This document shows, in pieces, positions 1-7,813 of a stretch of 31,591 nt of DNA (position 1 is its first letter; each line of letters begins with the position of its first letter). The position numbers and the translations under genes are program-made. The DNA lies in contig JAJDBA010000162.1 of NCBI GenBank assembly GCA_029261675.1, positions 1-31,591 of the forward strand, written 5' to 3'. The notes under the pieces are model-generated. The model was not told the DNA's origin. It ran no database searches and saw nothing but the letters and a program-made list of their open reading frames with translations. The stretch comes from Nitrospinaceae bacterium (GTDB taxonomy: Bacteria; Nitrospinota; Nitrospinia; Nitrospinales; VA-1).

Positions 1-201
1 CTCGTAGCCTGCGATTTGCTCGAGTACGTTAAAGATGTCATCCAATTTCATATCTTTAAGTTTCGCGTCTCGAATTGGCAGGCCGCAAAAAGAGCAACCC
101 ATGTTGCATCGGTTTGTGACATCTATCTGAATAATTCGATAGCCAAAATCGGCAATATTTTTTTTTCTAGTAGGTTGTTCAAGTGGCTTTTGCAATATCA
201 T
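1..201 (-). CDS. Radical SAM protein, N-terminal part (runs off left edge)
   Basis: An open minus-strand frame of 67 codons begins with ATG at 201-199 and continues past base 1, so only the N-terminus is visible. An in-frame TAA at 231-229 and an A/G-rich GAGAA stretch shortly before the ATG support this start. The peptide contains IDVTNRCNMGCSFCGLP at about residues 26-42, giving the CxxxCxxC motif that binds the radical [4Fe-4S] cluster and SAM. The residues after it (IRDAKLKDMKLDDI, then FNVLEQIAGYE) fit the first helix of a radical SAM TIM barrel. The short lead-in resembles the MoaA/PqqE/SPASM group rather than the large B12-binding class. The substrate cannot be told. A second, unrelated radical SAM gene lies at 28173-29237. 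Confidence 0.85.
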   Translation of the reverse strand, partial: MILQKPLEQPTRKKNIADFGYRIIQIDVTNRCNMGCSFCGLPIRDAKLKDMKLDDIFNVLEQIAGYE

Positions 202-473
202 TAGATTCTCTATGGTAAACCCGATAAATTACTGAGGAAGATTAAATCCATAATTCTACTGCGATTTGAAAGTCACTATTTTATGCTAACTGAAGCAGGG
301 ATACAAAAAAAATGAAGGAGCAATGGGCTATAGCACTAAGATTACTATTTGCTCAATGGTGAAATTTGAAAGTAAAATGGAAAAAGTCGGTAACGTGGAT
401 TAGTCATCAATTTCAATACTAAAAATCGTACCTCTGCTCGTTTGAATTCCATTTCGACCACCCTCTAAAACTA

Positions 474-1115
474 TTAATGATCTTTTTTTATTTCAAGAAA
501 AACCAAAAGACTTTGGATATCATTCAAAAATATTACATGATCTAGTTTTGTCTCTCCATAGCCCCAGTTGGCATGGCAGTAATCAACTCCTGCCCGCAAA
601 GCCGCCATTGCATCGACTTCGGCATCACCCACAAATAATGAATCCTTGGGATCAACATTCAAATCCGCCATCGCTGCAAGTAAATGATCCGGAGCTGGTT
701 TGCCTCGGAAACAAGGATTGGGAGTTTGAACACTTGAAAATTTCACAGGCAAGCGTTTCAAAACAATATCTGTACGCTCTTGATCTTTTGAAGTGACAAT
801 ACCAAGTTTGATACCGTGATCTTCTATTTTCTTTAGGGATTCCTCAACAGATGGATAAAAGGTAGCCAAATGAAAATTGTCTTTGGAGCTTTGGCTGTAA
901 ATAGACTCTATGTTATCTGCTTGATCCTGCAAGCCTAAGATTTCCAATATGTCACTAAAAGGCCGCCCAATATTTTTAAAATAATCCTCAAAATCAACGG
1001 TAATTCCCAAGCGATCTCGAACATCTTTCCAGGCACGCTCCATGTTAGGGCGAGAATTCAAGAGAACTCCGTCTAGATCAAATAAAACAGCTTTTTTAGA
1101 AATAATAGATTGCAC
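474..1115 (-). CDS. HAD-superfamily phosphatase (phosphoglycolate phosphatase-like)
   Basis: This 213-residue protein has the complete HAD catalytic set: motif I FDLDGV with Asp13 and Asp15, motif II VTSK near 107-110, motif III Lys139 in GKPAPD, and motif IV GDAEVD with Asp164 and Asp168. A helical cap of about 70 residues sits between motifs I and II (C1 cap). It is therefore not KdsC-like, because KdsC is capless and tetrameric. The start is GTG at 1115; the frame stays open upstream to a stop at 1172-1170 but offers no ATG, and only a weak CAGG precedes the GTG. It lies 58 bases downstream of the kdsB-like gene on the same strand and is probably co-transcribed. A role in dephosphorylating a sugar-phosphate for glycan synthesis is inferred from context only. 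The substrate is unknown. Confidence 0.88.
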   Translation of the reverse strand: MQSIISKKAVLFDLDGVLLNSRPNMERAWKDVRDRLGITVDFEDYFKNIGRPFSDILEILGLQDQADNIESIYSQSSKDNFHLATFYPSVEESLKKIEDHGIKLGIVTSKDQERTDIVLKRLPVKFSSVQTPNPCFRGKPAPDHLLAAMADLNVDPKDSLFVGDAEVDAMAALRAGVDYCHANWGYGETKLDHVIFLNDIQSLLVFLEIKKDH

Positions 1116-1173
1116 TTTGGCCTGTGATTCTTCAAACCAGATTTGAGATTTATCCCCAGCACCTGATAATTAG

Positions 1174-1908
1174 TTAATATTGCTTGCGCATTTCATCTAT
1201 TGCCATACGTTCGATTGCTTTGTCAAAATCCTGTTTTATATCCACAGAAAAACTATCCCCTTCAAGAAGGACGGTCCCAACGACCATTCCATTTTCTATT
1301 GCCCTTAGTAACTCTATACCTTCAACTTTTTCAAGATTGCTGGGTTTCAACGTAGAATAATGCCGCAATGCTTCTGAAGTAAAGCTTATGATAGACAAGT
1401 GTTTAAGATAGAAGTCAGGCCTGCGTTTAAATGGTTGCGGAATAACGGCCCTGCTCAAATACAGAATGCGAAAATTAGCATCATGGATAACTTTACAAAT
1501 ATGCTGCGTCTCGGGTTTATCAATGGGTAATGAGGGAAGAACGATATCCCACTCTGGACGTTTTTGATGTTCCGCGACAACACTGTCGATATGGTCTGGG
1601 TTGAGCAAGGGTTCGTCTCCCTGGATATCGACAAAAAAATCAGCCTCAATATTTTCAGCGGCTTCTGCAATTCGTTCAGTTCCATTACTATGATCCACAC
1701 GTGTCATAATGTGTTTGCCACCATATTTTTTTACCGCCGCTGCTATTTTTTCACTGTCTGTGCAAACATATACCTCATCCAGCGACTTAGCTAACTGGGC
1801 ACGCTTCATCGTATGAATCACCAGAGGCAAGCCATCTATAGTTAACAATGCCTTAGCTGGAAGGCGGGTTGAACCAAGACGACTTGGTATTAATCCGACA
1901 ACACGCAT
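1174..1908 (-). CDS. kdsB: 3-deoxy-manno-octulosonate cytidylyltransferase (CMP-Kdo synthetase) or close relative
   Basis: This enzyme would couple CTP to Kdo or a related sugar acid to give the CMP-sugar donor for LPS or capsule. At 244 residues it has the usual KdsB length. Visible motifs are the nucleotide-binding IPSRLGSTRLPAK at 7-19, CTDSEKI at 49-55, the NGTERIAEA segment at 75-83, the metal-binding FVDIQGDEPLL at 92-102, and EGIELLRAIENG near the C-terminus (KdsB has E-x-LEQLRALENG there). Some positions differ from E. coli KdsB (LPAKAL instead of LPGKPL), so a paralogue acting on another 3-deoxy or 8-amino sugar is possible. AGGA lies 5 bases before the ATG. The downstream HAD phosphatase and the upstream surface-carbohydrate gene lie on the same strand. 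Confidence 0.88.
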   Translation of the reverse strand: MRVVGLIPSRLGSTRLPAKALLTIDGLPLVIHTMKRAQLAKSLDEVYVCTDSEKIAAAVKKYGGKHIMTRVDHSNGTERIAEAAENIEADFFVDIQGDEPLLNPDHIDSVVAEHQKRPEWDIVLPSLPIDKPETQHICKVIHDANFRILYLSRAVIPQPFKRRPDFYLKHLSIISFTSEALRHYSTLKPSNLEKVEGIELLRAIENGMVVGTVLLEGDSFSVDIKQDFDKAIERMAIDEMRKQY

Positions 1909-2045
1909 GTATATCCTGTTCTATTGGGGTTACTTCGTAAGGGGCTTGGGCAATTTTATTTAGAAGGTTTATCTCGAACTAACGAAAAACGCTCTCAAAA
2001 TCAATCATCACAAACGCACTATCTAAATCTTTTAGCCGTAGTCAA

Positions 2046-2072
2046 TTTATATGATAACCTAAATTGGGTCAA
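2046..2072 (-). promoter_or_regulatory. Possible sigma-70-type promoter for kdsB-HAD
   Basis: On the minus strand TTGACC (2072-2067) is followed after 15 bases by TATAAA (2051-2046), about 140 bases ahead of the kdsB start. The hexamers are good but the spacing is shorter than the usual 17, so this is a candidate only. Confidence 0.3.
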
Positions 2073-2120
2073 GATTTAACTGGATGAGTAGCCTAAGCTT
2101 TGATTTGTTTTCCAAGGGTT

Positions 2121-4016
2121 TTACAAAAACTTTTTCAGCTCTAAAATTTCTTCCCACGATTTAAGATCTTCATCCAGAAAAAAATAGTCCTTTGGCATCT
2201 CAATTGGTTTAGGGTTTTCCAAAGCCGAAAGTAACTCCACACAATCCTTAACAAAGGACTGGTTGGGGAAGCCAAATAGAGGATTTAAATTCATAGAATC
2301 CATCGCCGCTAAAATAATTAAAGGAACACCCAGCCAAGCGGTTTCAAGAGATGCGCCTGTAGAATTAGCGCAATATACAACATCCGCTTGCTCCATCAAC
2401 TCAATTATCGGACGATTGACTATCGTAAAATTAAAATTGGGTTTTAAATCTTTCAATATAGGGTCGAGTGTCAATCCGGGATGAGGTTTGATCCAAACCT
2501 GATCGTATTTTTCTAAGCCCCCCTGTTCGCAAGCTTGCTTTAATAGTTGTACCTGAAAACGAGCCTCTTCAGGAAGAATGCCTGCGACCATCAAAAGTTT
2601 TCTCCCCGAAGAGGCAGTCGGCTTTCTAAAAGATCCATATTTTCCATTAAGACCGAAATACCGTAGCGCTTCTATACGAGTTGTTTTGTGTGAGGGGTAT
2701 CCCGATTCTCGCAACCATTTCAAGCCCTTCGAGCTATTAATACCTAGCATGTCGGGAATAGGGAATTCTTCTATTCCCTTTCCTTCATAGGTTCTCGGGT
2801 CAGAAAACAACCGCAAGTCCATTAAACGAACGGAAGAATGTTCATAGCCTATAACTCTGCTCTTTCCTCGATGCCTCTTCCAAGCTGAAACCAAAGCCCG
2901 CTCCCAAGTTTGATTCTCCCAAGTGTAAAGTCCCCAGGGAGATGCTGGAAGTTTTTGGGCCATAGCATCAAACATGACTGCCCATGCTATTTTTTCAATC
3001 GCTCCTATCCCAAAAAAAGAATGGTTCCAATCATCTTCCATAATTGAAAAAAAATTAATCTTAGAATTTGAAAAACTAAATTCCTTACGCAAATGATTCA
3101 TGCCGTAGGCTTTTCTACGGACCTTCAAATATAGAACAAAGCTTTTCCATATTCCTCTATAACTCCAGAATTCTTCCAGAAAAAAATATCTTTGATTGCT
3201 ATTGGAATTTTGGTTGCACTTGTCTTTAAGTTTCACTGATTTTTCAAACGAAAGATCTTTAGATCCAAAATAAAACCATACCCAATCAACAGGTATTTTT
3301 TTTTCCTCAAGGTAGTCGTGAAATCTCTCCCAATATTTTGAACGGAAATTACCTTGCTCAACTTGATCCATATGAATATTGGGGAAAAAGGTAACAATAG
3401 TGGGCCGTGGGGTTTGGTCAGATTCTTCGGTATTTAGTTGAATAGGATTGACGTGCCGCCACCTGTCGAACCATTTCTTTATGAGCCAGGCGATTCCCTG
3501 AATAAGGTGAGGTAACCTCCGAACTATCTTTCTACCAAAACCATCGTTTGATTTCGTTAAGCTATTAGGTGAAGAGGGAACCCAGTTATAAGAGTGGCCC
3601 AGATTCTGAGACCATGTTTTAAGAGTAGAATGGAGGGGCTTATTGTTGCCGTGATAAATAAGACCTTGGCAATTTTCGTCTGCATAAATCTTTTCCAAGG
3701 TTATCATTTTGAACACTTGGAAGATGGATTCGCACAGGAAGGGTGATTTTTCCGCCACTGATGTTAACCACCAAAAGGACAAATTATCAAATATCTTTAG
3801 ATGAGATACTAAAGATCGACCCTTTACTTCAACTTGTCCCAATTCATGGACCCATCTTAGAAATTCCCTCTTTAAATCGACCGTCTGTTCTTCAGTTTTT
3901 GCAGGAAGGGATATTATTCCAGAAGAAACAACCATATCGTTCCATGACACTATCACACCAGTGTCTTCATTCTTGTTAACCACGCTATCCAATAGGATCA
4001 GACTATTTTTACTCAA
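2121..4016 (-). CDS. Surface-carbohydrate biosynthesis protein, GT-B-like (resembles TIGR04326/LIC13510 family)
   Basis: This 631-residue soluble protein has no signal peptide. The C-terminal third looks like a capsule/Kdo-transferase type GT-B nucleotide-sugar domain: a new beta-alpha unit starts at KLLMVAGILPEEARF, IKPHPG falls at about residues 505-510, and a NSTGASLETAWLGVPLI segment at about 550-566 carries the conserved Ser-Thr-Gly and Glu. The N-terminal half (ILLDSVVNKNEDTG, and WWLTSVAEKSP near residue 83) resembles the Leptospira-type surface-carbohydrate proteins of the TIGR04326 group; that assignment is from memory. The start is TTG at 4016, chosen because AGGA sits 6 bases upstream and an in-frame stop lies at 4037-4035. 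It is the first gene of a minus-strand run that includes kdsB. The sugar it handles is unknown. Confidence 0.72.
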   Translation of the reverse strand: MSKNSLILLDSVVNKNEDTGVIVSWNDMVVSSGIISLPAKTEEQTVDLKREFLRWVHELGQVEVKGRSLVSHLKIFDNLSFWWLTSVAEKSPFLCESIFQVFKMITLEKIYADENCQGLIYHGNNKPLHSTLKTWSQNLGHSYNWVPSSPNSLTKSNDGFGRKIVRRLPHLIQGIAWLIKKWFDRWRHVNPIQLNTEESDQTPRPTIVTFFPNIHMDQVEQGNFRSKYWERFHDYLEEKKIPVDWVWFYFGSKDLSFEKSVKLKDKCNQNSNSNQRYFFLEEFWSYRGIWKSFVLYLKVRRKAYGMNHLRKEFSFSNSKINFFSIMEDDWNHSFFGIGAIEKIAWAVMFDAMAQKLPASPWGLYTWENQTWERALVSAWKRHRGKSRVIGYEHSSVRLMDLRLFSDPRTYEGKGIEEFPIPDMLGINSSKGLKWLRESGYPSHKTTRIEALRYFGLNGKYGSFRKPTASSGRKLLMVAGILPEEARFQVQLLKQACEQGGLEKYDQVWIKPHPGLTLDPILKDLKPNFNFTIVNRPIIELMEQADVVYCANSTGASLETAWLGVPLIILAAMDSMNLNPLFGFPNQSFVKDCVELLSALENPKPIEMPKDYFFLDEDLKSWEEILELKKFL

Positions 4017-4354
4017 AATTATTCCTGGAATGATTTATCGTGCTTGCGGGATACTCTGCGACGAACAGTTTTATTGCTATTTGCATCTAAAACGTAACAT
4101 GAATATTCTATGCCCGCAATTTCAATTCCCTGCTAAATATTAGAGATCGAAAAACATTTTAAGGGTGACGACATCTCTTTGGCAAACTCCCTTGATAGAT
4201 GAATCTTAATAGATTTTTATATTTGTAATTACTTAGGGCATTGAGTATAAAGAGCGCAAGAAGGGATGCTCTCTCCAATATTTTTACCTAGCAAGCTTCT
4301 TTTATAATTAAACTTTGAATGTCAAATCCGTTTGATTCGGCCCTAATTTAACCC
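4017..4354. other. Divergent intergenic region without a gene
   Basis: This 338-base AT-rich spacer separates the TTG-started surface-carbohydrate gene (minus) from the GT2 gene (plus). I see no convincing coding frame. It must hold the promoters for both directions; one plus-strand candidate is listed separately. Confidence 0.5.
4281..4308 (+). promoter_or_regulatory. Candidate promoter for the GT2 gene
   Basis: A perfect TATAAT (4303-4308) lies 46 bases before the ATG at 4355. The matching -35 position holds only a weak TTTTTA (4281-4286) with 16-base spacing. The -10 element is the main support. Confidence 0.35.
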
Positions 4355-5137
4355 ATGCCCCCAAAAGTCTCAATAGTCACCACGACCTACAATGGTGAAA
4401 AATATCTGGAGAAGTTTATTGTCAGCATGCTGAGTCAAACCTTTGAAGATTTTGAATTTATAATCGTTGACGATGGCTCCACTGATAACACTCTTCATAT
4501 GCTACAACAAATAAAGGATCCAAGAGTAAGGATTGTCAAACAGAAAAATCAGGGGCAAGCAAATGCTTTGATCACAGCTGTTAAATATGCCGAGGGAGAG
4601 TTGATCGCGCGTATCGACCAAGATGATTATTCACTTCCCAATCGGTTGATGCGTCAAGTCCAATTTATGGATGCTAACCCTAAGGTCAGCCTCTGTGGTT
4701 CCCGTTGGCAGGAACTATATAGTGCTACCCCTATCCCTCAGAGGGTGCAATTTTCTCAAAGCGATGCCGAAATAAAAAAACTCATCAGCTATTTTAATCC
4801 TTTTTCGCATAGCGCAGTAATGTTCCGAAAGGAATCCTATTTCATGGTTGGCGGATATGACAAAAGTTTTTTAATCGCAATGGATTATGATCTGTTTATA
4901 CGTCTGATGGAAATCGGCGAAGTTCACAACATTGATGAGGTCCTTGCTGTAGTTCGGATGCATGACGAATCTTATTCGCAGAAAAAGAGCAGATTGAAAA
5001 TTTTTGAAAGCATTAAGATAAGATGCCGTGCTTATTCGAGATTTGGAGGGAACCCATTATTGGCTGGATTTTTCTTTTTGAAAAGTATAGTAGGCCTTGC
5101 ACTTCCCTCTTGGCTTAAAGCAAGAATTAACATGTGA
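4355..5137 (+). CDS. Family 2 glycosyltransferase
   Basis: This 260-residue cytoplasmic inverting GT-A transferase moves a sugar from a nucleotide donor to a glycan or lipid acceptor. The N-terminus VSIVTTTYNG is the classic first strand. DDGST at 39-43 contacts the nucleotide, and DQDD at 88-91 supplies the DxD metal site. AMDYDLFIRL (175-184) carries the acceptor-side ED/DYD motif. The C-terminal 35 residues include a weakly hydrophobic helix (LLAGFFFLKSIVGLALPSW) that may associate with the membrane. There is no clear Shine-Dalgarno before the ATG. Neighbouring KdsB, RmlD-like and GT-B genes suggest O-antigen, capsule or lipooligosaccharide synthesis. Donor and acceptor cannot be read from the sequence. 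Confidence 0.92.
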   Translation: MPPKVSIVTTTYNGEKYLEKFIVSMLSQTFEDFEFIIVDDGSTDNTLHMLQQIKDPRVRIVKQKNQGQANALITAVKYAEGELIARIDQDDYSLPNRLMRQVQFMDANPKVSLCGSRWQELYSATPIPQRVQFSQSDAEIKKLISYFNPFSHSAVMFRKESYFMVGGYDKSFLIAMDYDLFIRLMEIGEVHNIDEVLAVVRMHDESYSQKKSRLKIFESIKIRCRAYSRFGGNPLLAGFFFLKSIVGLALPSWLKARINM

Positions 5138-5271
5138 GAAGAGACTATCATAACTCTCCTACAGCAAATGAAAAACAACTCTCGCCCTTTATATCCTTGT
5201 TCGAACTAAATATTTTCTGTAAAATTCTCTGACTCATCTCGTTTCTTGAATGCATAGCTCATAGAGACGGT

Positions 5272-5379
5272 TTATGATGATATCCCAACGGTCTTAGTCG
5301 CCTCACCTACCAAGTCTCGCAAAGGTGCAGTTCGGTTTAAGTATTTATCAGCCCAAAAATAACTCGGCAAAACTGATCC
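5272..5379 (-). pseudogene. Possible C-terminal remnant of an unidentified gene
   Basis: Between the GT2 and RmlD-like genes, the minus strand reads as 35 protein-like codons ending in TAA at 5274-5272 (for example YFWADKYLNR, then APLRDLVGEATKTVGISS). The frame has no start of its own; upstream it runs into the antisense of the RmlD-like gene. It looks like the 3' end of a gene whose front was replaced when the plus-strand gene arrived. I do not recognise the family, and an open stretch this short can arise by chance, so the call rests on the protein-like composition only. Confidence 0.35.
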
Positions 5380-6288
5380 ATGAACAATAAAAACAAAATT
5401 TATATAGCAGGTTGTGGAGGAATGCTAGGGGAAGCTTTTTATAAGGTTTTCGGGAAAGACTACGACTTAAAATGCACCGATATTGATGTAAACGAAAAAT
5501 GGCTTTCAAGTCTTGATTTTCGTGACTACGATATATATAAAAAAGATGTGCAAGAGTTCCAACCTGATTATCTCATTCATTTGGGCGCTCATACAGACTT
5601 GGAGTATTGCGAGACCAACCAGAATGATGCCTATATAACAAATACCCTTGCAGTTGAAAATGCAGTTTATATAGCAAACGAGTTAGACATTCCTATCGTC
5701 TATATCAGTACCGCAGGAATTTTCGACGGAAGACAAGATACTTATGATGACTGGGATCAGCCAAACCCACTGGGTCACTATGCCCGAAGTAAATATGCAG
5801 GAGAGATTTTTGTTGAAAAAAAATGCTACCGCCACTTAATTTGCCGTGCGGGTTGGATGATGGGAGGAGGCCCCCTCAAGGACAAAAAATTCATTCAAAA
5901 AATCATGTCACAGATCAAGAGTGGAAAAAAAGAACTGTTTGTTGTAAATGACAAATTAGGAACGCCAACCTATACCCACGACTTTGCGCAAAATGTTAAA
6001 TTGCTAATCGAAAAGAAATTTTGGGGGCTGTATAACATGGTTTGTAGCGGAATCACGGGAAGATATGAAGTGACTCTTGAGCTTATCAAAGTCTTGGGAA
6101 AAGAAAATGAAATAAAGATTACCCCCGTGCAGTCTGACTATTGGAAAAAAGAATATTTTGCACGACGTCCTAATTCCGAAAGACTGATGAATAGGAAGCT
6201 AGACTTGCGCGGATTGAACGTAATGCGCGATTGGCGGGTTTGCCTGGAAGAGTATATTAAAAATTATTACCAAGGTTACTTGGATTAA
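5380..6288 (+). CDS. RmlD-like NAD(P)-dependent sugar nucleotide reductase/epimerase (extended SDR)
   Basis: This 302-residue extended short-chain dehydrogenase resembles dTDP-4-dehydrorhamnose reductase. The Rossmann signature GCGGMLG is at 11-17, the HLGAHTDLEYCE segment at 67-78 matches RmlD (AAAYTAVDKAE region), the active-site STAGIFDG is at 110-117 and YARSK gives Tyr134 and Lys138. The C-terminal half retains the substrate-domain KLGTPTYTHDFA that RmlD has as GxPTxxxDLA. The reaction would be reduction of a 4-keto nucleotide sugar to a 6-deoxysugar. No rmlA, B or C lies in the window, so the true substrate may be another keto-sugar. No Shine-Dalgarno is evident. The gene ends 43 bases from the convergent LRR gene. 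Confidence 0.85.
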   Translation: MNNKNKIYIAGCGGMLGEAFYKVFGKDYDLKCTDIDVNEKWLSSLDFRDYDIYKKDVQEFQPDYLIHLGAHTDLEYCETNQNDAYITNTLAVENAVYIANELDIPIVYISTAGIFDGRQDTYDDWDQPNPLGHYARSKYAGEIFVEKKCYRHLICRAGWMMGGGPLKDKKFIQKIMSQIKSGKKELFVVNDKLGTPTYTHDFAQNVKLLIEKKFWGLYNMVCSGITGRYEVTLELIKVLGKENEIKITPVQSDYWKKEYFARRPNSERLMNRKLDLRGLNVMRDWRVCLEEYIKNYYQGYLD

Positions 6289-6294
6289 TTCTTA

Positions 6295-6329
6295 TGATTG
6301 CTCATTTAAAAAACTGGACAGAGCAATCA
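6295..6329. terminator. Inverted repeat between convergent genes (possible bidirectional terminator)
   Basis: TGATTGCTC (6295-6303) and GAGCAATCA (6321-6329) form a perfect 9-base stem with a 17-base loop. It lies exactly in the 43-base gap between the stops of the RmlD-like and LRR genes. There is no good U-tract on either strand, so the terminator role is inferred from position. Confidence 0.4.
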
Positions 6330-6331
6330 GA

Positions 6332-7810
6332 TCAGAACCTTAACTGTTCTAGCTTGCTAAACTTGGGTGAGTCGGCTAAAAATATCTGCTCGGTATCTAG
6401 GAGTCTGTTTCTGCGGAGGTCCAGTTTTTTCAACTGAGGAAGTATGGGAGAGTTCGCTAGTATAGACAAACCTTTTCCTGAAATTGAATTGCCAGCAACC
6501 TCTAACTCTTCCAGTTGTTTTAATGAACTGGAATTGACAAGGGATTGAATCTCCTCATTACCCATGGGGATTCCAGAGATCCTTAAAACTTTCAGGTTCT
6601 TAAAGTTTTCAGATTGGGCAAGTAATAGAAAGCCTTTTCTATCGATACCATTTCCACTTAAATTCAATTCTTGCAGTTTTTTTAAATGAGCTGACTGGGA
6701 AAGAGCCAGTATCCCCGTTGAGGTTATCCCCGTTTTTTCTAAATTCAATTTTTCAAGGTTTGCCATTGAGTTCGACTCACTCAATAGAAAAACTCCTTTA
6801 TCCCCAATTGAATTATCCATTAGGTTCAGGCTCTTAATATTTTTTATAAAAGGGGAATCTACCAAATCACCCAGCCCTTGATGGTCGAACAGATTATCCC
6901 GCAATGACAGAGATAAAATCCCCTCCATTTTTTCGTATAACGACAACGCCTTAACGTCTTTATTGCTCAAACGTAGAGCATTCAAATTCAGATTTTTATC
7001 AACCGTTTGCTTTTCTACTAAAATCCGTGAACGCAAATTTAGCAGAGCGGATTCTCCGCTCGGCTTAAATTTATTATTCACCATATTGAGATTCACCAGG
7101 TTCATCAGATTTTTAGATTGAGATAAACTCAAGGAACCGGGGTCACCAATGCAATTTGAATCGAGAATTAAAGTATGTAATTTATTTAATGTTGGAGAAT
7201 TTGCAAGAACCTTGGCCCCTTCATCAGATATTTCGTTCCAGCCGAGATTCAAATGATCCAGGCCTTCAAAGCCACCCGACTGTGCCCAGTCTAATATCAC
7301 ATCATCCCCAATTTTGTTTTTTCTGAGATTCAGAATACTCAGTTCAGGAATCACGGTGCCATCAGGAAACTTGTTGGTTTCTTTCTTCCCAATATTGTTC
7401 ATTTCCAAATCCAGGGATTTTAAATTTCGTAGCTTTTGGGATTTAACCAGACTCAAAGCACCGAAATGGGTGATACGGTTATAGGCCAGTTCCAGCGATT
7501 TTAATTCAGATAAGTTTTCAGACGTTGCCAGGCTTTCCGCCCCATCATCGGCAATGTCATTCGAGCTTAAAATCAGAAGAGTTAAATTAGATAAAGAAGA
7601 ACAAGCTGCCAGCCTTTTCATGCCGATGTCAGTAATTTCGTTCCAACTTAAATCCAACTGCTTTACATGGGAAAGATCTTTAGATTGGCAAATAAATGCG
7701 ATCCCTGCATCTCCCATTCGCTCATAACTCAAGTTTAAAACGGGGTCTTTGCGAACCAGCTGGTTGTTCAAATTGCGAATGAAATTTGATTCTAAATTTA
7801 TAGTTGGCAT
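6332..7810 (-). CDS. Leucine-rich repeat protein (27-residue repeats), long member of a tandem pair
   Basis: This 492-residue protein consists almost wholly of LRRs with a clear 27-residue period, consensus LxxLxLxxNxIxDxGxxxLAxSxxL, for example LDLSWNEITDIGMKRLAACS. The GD-x-GA-x-x-LA half resembles ribonuclease-inhibitor/GALA-type LRRs. About 16 units can be traced, with a break near residues 255-290 where the repeat degenerates (LVEKQTVDKNLNLNALRLSN). There is no signal peptide, transmembrane helix, F-box or catalytic domain, so it is probably a cytoplasmic protein-binding scaffold. It begins three bases after the stop of the upstream LRR gene, in the same frame (TAG TTC ATG). With no Shine-Dalgarno of its own visible, it is probably translated by coupling. 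The partner is unknown. Confidence 0.85.
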   Translation of the reverse strand: MPTINLESNFIRNLNNQLVRKDPVLNLSYERMGDAGIAFICQSKDLSHVKQLDLSWNEITDIGMKRLAACSSLSNLTLLILSSNDIADDGAESLATSENLSELKSLELAYNRITHFGALSLVKSQKLRNLKSLDLEMNNIGKKETNKFPDGTVIPELSILNLRKNKIGDDVILDWAQSGGFEGLDHLNLGWNEISDEGAKVLANSPTLNKLHTLILDSNCIGDPGSLSLSQSKNLMNLVNLNMVNNKFKPSGESALLNLRSRILVEKQTVDKNLNLNALRLSNKDVKALSLYEKMEGILSLSLRDNLFDHQGLGDLVDSPFIKNIKSLNLMDNSIGDKGVFLLSESNSMANLEKLNLEKTGITSTGILALSQSAHLKKLQELNLSGNGIDRKGFLLLAQSENFKNLKVLRISGIPMGNEEIQSLVNSSSLKQLEELEVAGNSISGKGLSILANSPILPQLKKLDLRRNRLLDTEQIFLADSPKFSKLEQLRF

Positions 7811-7813
7811 GAA

